A DNA stretch of 42,943 bases. Origin: Methanoculleus sp. (lineage in GTDB: Archaea > Halobacteriota > Methanomicrobia > Methanomicrobiales > Methanomicrobiaceae). Shown here piece by piece: positions 40,865 to 42,943 of this stretch. Every line of letters begins with the position of its first letter. Positions within the stretch are counted from its first letter, which is position 1. Location of the stretch: positions 1-42,943 of the forward strand of contig DSDF01000016.1 of the NCBI GenBank assembly GCA_011048835.1. The letters are read 5' to 3'. The position numbers and the translations under genes are program-made. Under the pieces are notes generated by a model. The model worked only from the letters and a program-made list of their open reading frames with translations, was not told the DNA's origin and did not search any database.

Positions 40865-42091
40865 ATGGTGCATCTGACCGTTGATATCGGAGGCCGCCCG
40901 GGCCTGGATTGCAGGGGGTTTTGCTCCTACTGCTATTTCAAGCATGTGGGGGATATCGAACCGTTCGGGTGCAAGAACTGCCTTCCGTTTATCAAGGGGT
41001 GCGATTATTGCAGCCGCGGTGTCCGGGAGCAGTACACCGGGTTCAAAGACCTGCGGGAGGTCGCGGACGACGTGCTCGCCCAGCTGCAGATCGTGCAGGG
41101 CGACCTTGACCGGATCACCATCAGCGGGGGCGGGGATCCCAGCTGCTATCCCCGGTTCGAGGATCTGGTTGGTCTGCTGGGGAGCATGGAGGTGCCGCTG
41201 CATATCGGCTACACCAGCGGCAAGGGGTTCGACGATCCCGCTCTCGGGGATTTCCTCATCGAAAACGGCCTGACCGAGGTATCCTACACGATTTTTTCCT
41301 CGGATCCCCGGCTTCGGGCGAAGTACATGCACGACCCCACCCCGGAGGCCTCCCTCGCGGTTCTGGAGCGGCTGTGCGCGGGGATCGATGTCTATGCGGC
41401 AGGGGTGATCCTCCCGGGGGTGAATGACGGCGAGGATATCTTCCGGACCTGCGAATGGCTTGAGAGCAGGGGCGCAAAAGGGCTTATCCTGATGCGTTTC
41501 GCAAACCAGCGCGAACAGGGCCTCATCCTTGGTAACGCCCCGATCATTGCCGGCCAGCGGGTGCACAGTGTCGAGGAGTTCCGGGACCTCGTGACCGAGC
41601 TCAACGACACATTTTCCATGAAAATCAGCGGTACTCCTCTCTGGGATCCCTCGATCGGCTCTCCGTTTGCCATTCTCGATGAGCCGGAATTGCTGGCCAC
41701 ACTTCCACGGGTACAGAAGCGTGCCTCGGTGGTGACCGGATCGATTGCCGCGCCGTTTGTCCAGCGGGTGCTCGACGCCTGCGGAAACCGATCCCGCGTC
41801 ATTCCCGCACACAGCGAAATCGCATGCCTGATCACGATTGATGACCTGATCGCGCTGCGCCTGGATGATCTCGAGGATACGGTGATTCTCCCGGGACGGG
41901 CATTTGTCCACGATACAGAGGCACGAGAGACGCTCTCGGCGGACGGGAGAACCCGCGAGGTGGTCCGCGGCCCCGATACGCTGACGGCGGATGCCGAGAC
42001 GAGCATGGGGATGGAGCGCACCGGGGTTCTCATGATGGAAATGGAGGGGTTCGGCGAACTCATCCGCACTATCAACAAGTACGGACGCTGA
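40865..42091 (+). CDS. mmp10: Methanogenesis marker protein 10: radical SAM methyltransferase for MCR arginine
   Basis: The 408-residue enzyme is Mmp10, a cobalamin-dependent radical SAM protein that C-methylates a specific arginine in the alpha subunit of methyl-coenzyme M reductase. The cluster motif CRGFCSYCYFK gives CX3CX2C at residues 16, 20 and 23. A second cysteine set, CKNCLPFIKGCDYC (residues 36-49), is typical of this protein and supports an additional metal site. TISGGGDPSCYPRFEDL continues the radical SAM barrel. Length agrees with the family. The start at 40865 (MVHLTVDIGGRPGLDCRGFC) is firm. It is the clearest methanogen marker in the window. Confidence 0.95.
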   Translation: MVHLTVDIGGRPGLDCRGFCSYCYFKHVGDIEPFGCKNCLPFIKGCDYCSRGVREQYTGFKDLREVADDVLAQLQIVQGDLDRITISGGGDPSCYPRFEDLVGLLGSMEVPLHIGYTSGKGFDDPALGDFLIENGLTEVSYTIFSSDPRLRAKYMHDPTPEASLAVLERLCAGIDVYAAGVILPGVNDGEDIFRTCEWLESRGAKGLILMRFANQREQGLILGNAPIIAGQRVHSVEEFRDLVTELNDTFSMKISGTPLWDPSIGSPFAILDEPELLATLPRVQKRASVVTGSIAAPFVQRVLDACGNRSRVIPAHSEIACLITIDDLIALRLDDLEDTVILPGRAFVHDTEARETLSADGRTREVVRGPDTLTADAETSMGMERTGVLMMEMEGFGELIRTINKYGR

Positions 42092-42124
42092 CGTCGCTCC
42101 CCATCGCAATCCTTATTAGCCTTC

Positions 42125-42153
42125 CGTTCAATGAACGCTCCATTCCATGGAGC
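42125..42153 (+). promoter_or_regulatory. Two fused palindromes over the start codon of the ribbon-helix-helix gene
   Basis: CGTTCAATGAACG (42125-42137) is a perfect 13-base palindrome. It shares its last G with a second inverted repeat, GCTCCAT (42137-42143) and ATGGAGC (42147-42153) around TCC. The ATG of the following gene is inside the right arm. A TATA-like CCTTATTAG lies at 42110-42118, so transcription should start within the repeats and give a leaderless mRNA. This is the position expected for an autorepressor site. Confidence 0.55.
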
Positions 42154-42446
42154 AAACAGGGTGCATCACCCTTGTGCTGGAGCGGGATATTTTCACGGCA
42201 TTCTGTGAAGCCGCACGCAGGGCGGGCTCGTCCCCCGATGAAATTGTTGCGTCGCTGATTCAGGACTATCTCAGCACGGAAGGGGATGCCGCATTGCAAG
42301 CACGGATTGAGGCGGGTGTGCGGGGTAGCCCGCATCGGGAGTTTTTCAGCCTGCGGATCGAGTGCGAGGATGAACTCTGCCGCACCCCCCGCATCCGCAT
42401 GGACGGTCGCAGCCCTGCTCGGGAGCACGGGGCCGGAAAAAAGTGA
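42147..42446 (+). CDS. Small ribbon-helix-helix-like protein, possible autoregulator
   Basis: The 99-residue protein begins with a beta-strand (CITLVLERDIFTAF), then two helices joined by SSPD (CEAARRAGSSPDEIVASLIQDYLS). This resembles the ribbon-helix-helix fold of Arc/CopG-type DNA-binding dimers. The second half (from about residue 50) contains FFSLRIECEDELCRTPRIRMD and a basic tail, of unknown role. There is no ribosome binding site; the promoter position implies a leaderless transcript. Two fused palindromes cover the transcription and translation start, so it may repress itself. No toxin gene follows, although 120 bases downstream the SagB-type gene begins on the same strand and could be a regulated target. 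Confidence 0.6.
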   Translation: MEQTGCITLVLERDIFTAFCEAARRAGSSPDEIVASLIQDYLSTEGDAALQARIEAGVRGSPHREFFSLRIECEDELCRTPRIRMDGRSPAREHGAGKK

Positions 42447-42568
42447 TTTGTCGTGCCATGGCTGCGCCTGCTCATGCATCCCGATCGGGTTGGCAGGGAT
42501 AGCCTCCTGTGGAAGAATCCGCAGAGGCGAAGAAATGTGAATGAGGTATACCGGGAGAGGTGAATGGT

Positions 42569-42943
42569 ATGGAACAGATTGGCCGGGAATTTATGCGAAA
42601 GACCCGTTTTGAATATCTTCAGCCGTCGGACCAGATGAGGGGGATGCCCCAGCCCCCGCTCGAGGCGGCGTATACCGGCACCGGGCCGGTCATCGATCTC
42701 GCCCCCCCGGAATCCGTCGGGGTGGACGAAATCACGCTGCGCGATGCCATTGCGGGGCGGGAGAGTGTGCGGACCTACCATGATGCCCCGCTGGCACCCG
42801 ATGAGCTCTCCTTTCTTCTCTGGGCAACGCAGGGCATCAAAAAGACCATGCGCGATCTCTTCACGTTCAGGACCGTGCCGTCCGCCGGTGCACGGCACTG
42901 CCTGGAGACCTACATCCTGGCAAACAATGTCGAGGGCATTGAT
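42569..42943 (+). CDS. SagB/ThcOx-family nitroreductase-like protein (5' part, cut by window edge)
   Basis: The first 125 residues are visible. After a charged N-terminal part (MEQIGREFMRKTRFEYLQPS) and VIDLAPPESVGVDEI, the nitroreductase fold begins with LRDAIAGRESVRTYHDAPLAPDELSFLLWATQGI. TVPSAGARHCLETYILANNV then forms part of the FMN site. The arrangement matches cytoplasmic stand-alone SagB/ThcOx-like proteins of methanogens. Unlike the related lipoprotein at 21.3-22.0 kb it has no signal peptide. The start at 42569 is fixed by GAGGTGA six bases upstream. The gene continues beyond the window. Its substrate is unknown. Confidence 0.88.
   Translation, partial: MEQIGREFMRKTRFEYLQPSDQMRGMPQPPLEAAYTGTGPVIDLAPPESVGVDEITLRDAIAGRESVRTYHDAPLAPDELSFLLWATQGIKKTMRDLFTFRTVPSAGARHCLETYILANNVEGID

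Noticed and set aside
40439-42109. 556-codon minus-strand open frame opposite mmp10
   Set aside because: It is an antisense shadow of mmp10 and the glycosyltransferase gene, with no recognisable domains.
1-42943. CRISPR arrays, insertion sequences, integrases, attachment sites or replication origin
   Set aside because: I saw no regularly spaced repeats, transposase or integrase genes, terminal inverted repeats with target duplications, or cdc6/orc genes.

Overview
This 42.9-kb window looks like chromosomal DNA of a GC-rich hydrogenotrophic methanogen, most probably order Methanomicrobiales (Methanoculleus/Methanofollis-like). The reasons are archaeal: GatD/GatE amidotransferase, ribosomal protein L10e, archaeal UPF0212, UPF0248, DUF2070 and DUF169 proteins, TATA-box promoters, and a methanogenesis-marker radical SAM protein (Mmp10) that modifies methyl-coenzyme M reductase. 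The genus is an inference. There is no plasmid, phage, IS element or CRISPR array; it is a mixed housekeeping and accessory stretch.

Layout. 1-4.3 kb, minus strand: class I fumarate hydratase subunits, L10e, and a sulfonate/nitrate/taurine-type ABC importer (ATPase, permease, lipoprotein). 4.6-9.1 kb: argH-gatD-gatE, a tightly overlapping operon. 9.2-13.2 kb: a small RG-rich basic protein, a conserved helical protein, then UPF0212, a PfkB sugar kinase and a DUF2070 membrane protein. tRNA-Leu(UAA) lies at 13.2 kb. 13.6-15.7 kb: a hybrid REC-PAS-PAS-PAS-histidine kinase broken by a one-base frame change. 16-23.6 kb: single genes (cupin, DUF169, TPR lipoprotein, YkgJ cysteine cluster, small membrane protein, Trm5-like methyltransferase, PLP aminotransferase, SagB-type lipoprotein, metallophosphoesterase, acylphosphatase).

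23.7-27.9 kb: two paralogous HTH-PAS regulators ending in a histidine-kinase dimerisation-like segment with no ATPase domain, then a FemAB-like acyltransferase and a frame-broken DUF1616-like membrane protein. 28-34.1 kb: GntP-type permease, orphan N4-cytosine-type DNA methyltransferase, threonine ammonia-lyase, and a hydantoinase-like protein overlapping a histone-deacetylase-family amidohydrolase. 34.2-37.2 kb: a CHASE4-HAMP-PAS receptor (third frame break) with the same pseudo-kinase tail, 0.7 kb with no recognised gene, and a YdjM-type membrane protein. 37.2-39.1 kb, minus: a shrunken nucleotide-sugar operon. 39.4-42.9 kb: tRNA-Thr(UGU), UPF0248, a family 2 glycosyltransferase, mmp10, a ribbon-helix-helix protein with palindromes over its own start codon, and the start of a second SagB-type oxidoreductase.

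Strongest leads. (1) A kinase-less signalling family: three proteins share a tail in which Asp stands where the phospho-accepting His should be. Two have N-terminal DNA-binding domains and one is a membrane receptor, suggesting membrane-to-DNA signalling without phosphotransfer. (2) The sugar operon at 37.3-39.1 kb: its DegT aminotransferase has lost the middle of the protein in frame but keeps both ends and the stop/start overlaps. (3) The ribbon-helix-helix gene with two fused palindromes at its start. (4) Near-absence of CTAG alongside an orphan methyltransferase. Three independent single-base losses could be sequencing error and should be checked first.
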